Origin: JAJTHY01 sp964458795
GTDB lineage: Bacteria > Pseudomonadota > Alphaproteobacteria > Rickettsiales > Midichloriaceae
NCBI GenBank assembly: GCA_964458795.1
Contig: CAYWJW010000072.1
Span: forward strand, 1 to 6,099
DNA: 6,099 nucleotides
Reading direction: 5' to 3'
Below, in pieces: positions 5,630-6,099 of this stretch. The notes beneath the pieces were generated by a model. The model saw only the letters and a list, made by a program, of their open reading frames with translations, did no database searches and was not told the origin of the DNA. The position numbers were made by a program, and so were the translations under genes. Position 1 is the stretch's first letter; each line of letters begins with the position of its first letter.

Positions 5630-6099
5630 GTGTTAGAGCAACAATTCTTCTCAACACAGATTCCATTGCTACAAAAATCTATAGAGGAACAGTTTGGGGT
5701 TTCGGTAAGCATAGGGGCTGAGCTAGAATTTTACTTAAGAGCGGATTCCAGCGAGCTTGCAAAGGAACTCTTAGGAGAATTAGCTCTCAAGTGTTTACGT
5801 CTAGAAAAAGAGAGAGGTGAGGAGCAGCACGAAGCTGTCTTTTGCTATAAATCCACACTTTCAGAGCTTATAAAGCAAATTCATGATATGAAGAAAGTTG
5901 CTGCCGCAAAGGAAGGTTGTAGAGCTATTTTTGATGCGAAACCCTTCCCTGATGACTACGGTTCAGCGCTGCATTTAAACCTTTCATTACACGATAAGAC
6001 AGGGGGCAATGTATTTGCTACCACTAATATTGATGAGAGCGAGATTATAGGTAAGGTGCTTTCGGGCTTATTCAGGCGGGAAGAAGGCGCGGTAATAGT
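5630..6099 (+). CDS. Glutamine synthetase-family protein lacking N-terminal domain (partial)
   Basis: The frame opens at a GTG that abuts the trxA stop and stays open to the window end (156 codons seen). Glutamine synthetase catalytic-domain landmarks appear in order: GAELEFYL (29-36, metal-ligand Glu region), ERGEEQHE (61-68, two further metal-ligand Glu) and KPFPDDYGSALHLNLSL (104-120, the glutamate/His loop usually read as KP...GSGMHxHxSL), followed by GGNVFA. Canonical enzymes carry about 100 residues of N-terminal beta-grasp domain before the first motif; only 28 precede it here. The stretch between the first and second motifs is also short (about 25 residues). Whether it makes glutamine or ligates another amine cannot be told. 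No strong ribosome-binding site precedes the GTG, so translational coupling to trxA is likely. Confidence 0.8.
   Translation, partial: MLEQQFFSTQIPLLQKSIEEQFGVSVSIGAELEFYLRADSSELAKELLGELALKCLRLEKERGEEQHEAVFCYKSTLSELIKQIHDMKKVAAAKEGCRAIFDAKPFPDDYGSALHLNLSLHDKTGGNVFATTNIDESEIIGKVLSGLFRREEGAVI

Noticed and set aside
5365..5712. 115-codon minus-strand ORF opposite trxA and the start of the next gene
   Set aside because: The thioredoxin and glutamine synthetase-like frames on the plus strand are clearly the coding ones.
1..6099. CRISPR array, tRNA or rRNA gene
   Set aside because: No regularly spaced direct repeats were seen, nor a cloverleaf with a T-loop GTTCRANYC signature, nor rRNA-like conserved blocks, on either strand.

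Overview
The window is AT-rich bacterial chromosome with a mix of housekeeping genes and eroded mobile or accessory DNA. Single-copy metabolic genes (pgk, tadA, trxA), non-ATG starts (TTG, GTG), fragments of a large adhesin-type gene, a MITE-like inverted repeat and a repeat dispersed in three copies suggest a host-associated alphaproteobacterium such as a member of the Rickettsiales or Holosporales. That placement is inference from gene style and composition; no marker gene in the window fixes it.

Layout. At 1-103 is the last readable piece of a filamentous-haemagglutinin-like protein, cut off where a dispersed repeat (copy 1, 80-157) begins. After about 210 bases of AT-rich non-coding DNA, 370-624 carries a second short piece that resembles the C-proximal part of such haemagglutinins. 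At 655-1560 is a cation diffusion facilitator (zinc-type efflux) gene with a TTG start. A 161-bp near-palindromic element (1570-1730) and a rho-independent terminator separate it from the minus-strand block. That block runs, in transcription order, tadA (4438-3989), pgk (3829-2675), then a secreted, membrane-anchored NTF2/SnoaL-like protein (2573-1800). Repeat copy 2 (3887-3954, minus) lies just upstream of pgk.

From a short divergent promoter region (4439-4493) an undecaprenyl-phosphate sugar phosphotransferase gene runs rightward (4494-5105). Then come repeat copy 3 (5163-5241), trxA (5306-5629) and, directly abutting it in the same frame, a glutamine-synthetase-family gene that runs off the window end.

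No complete multi-gene system is evident. The strongest leads are: (1) a roughly 70-bp repeat with conserved internal spacing that looks like a promoter-bearing insertion-sequence end, sitting upstream of pgk and trxA in their orientation and at the break in the haemagglutinin gene; (2) a phosphoglycerate kinase whose nearly invariant DFN substrate-binding motif reads CFD; (3) a glutamine-synthetase-like protein that starts at the catalytic domain, without the usual N-terminal beta-grasp domain, immediately after trxA; (4) the MITE-like palindrome.
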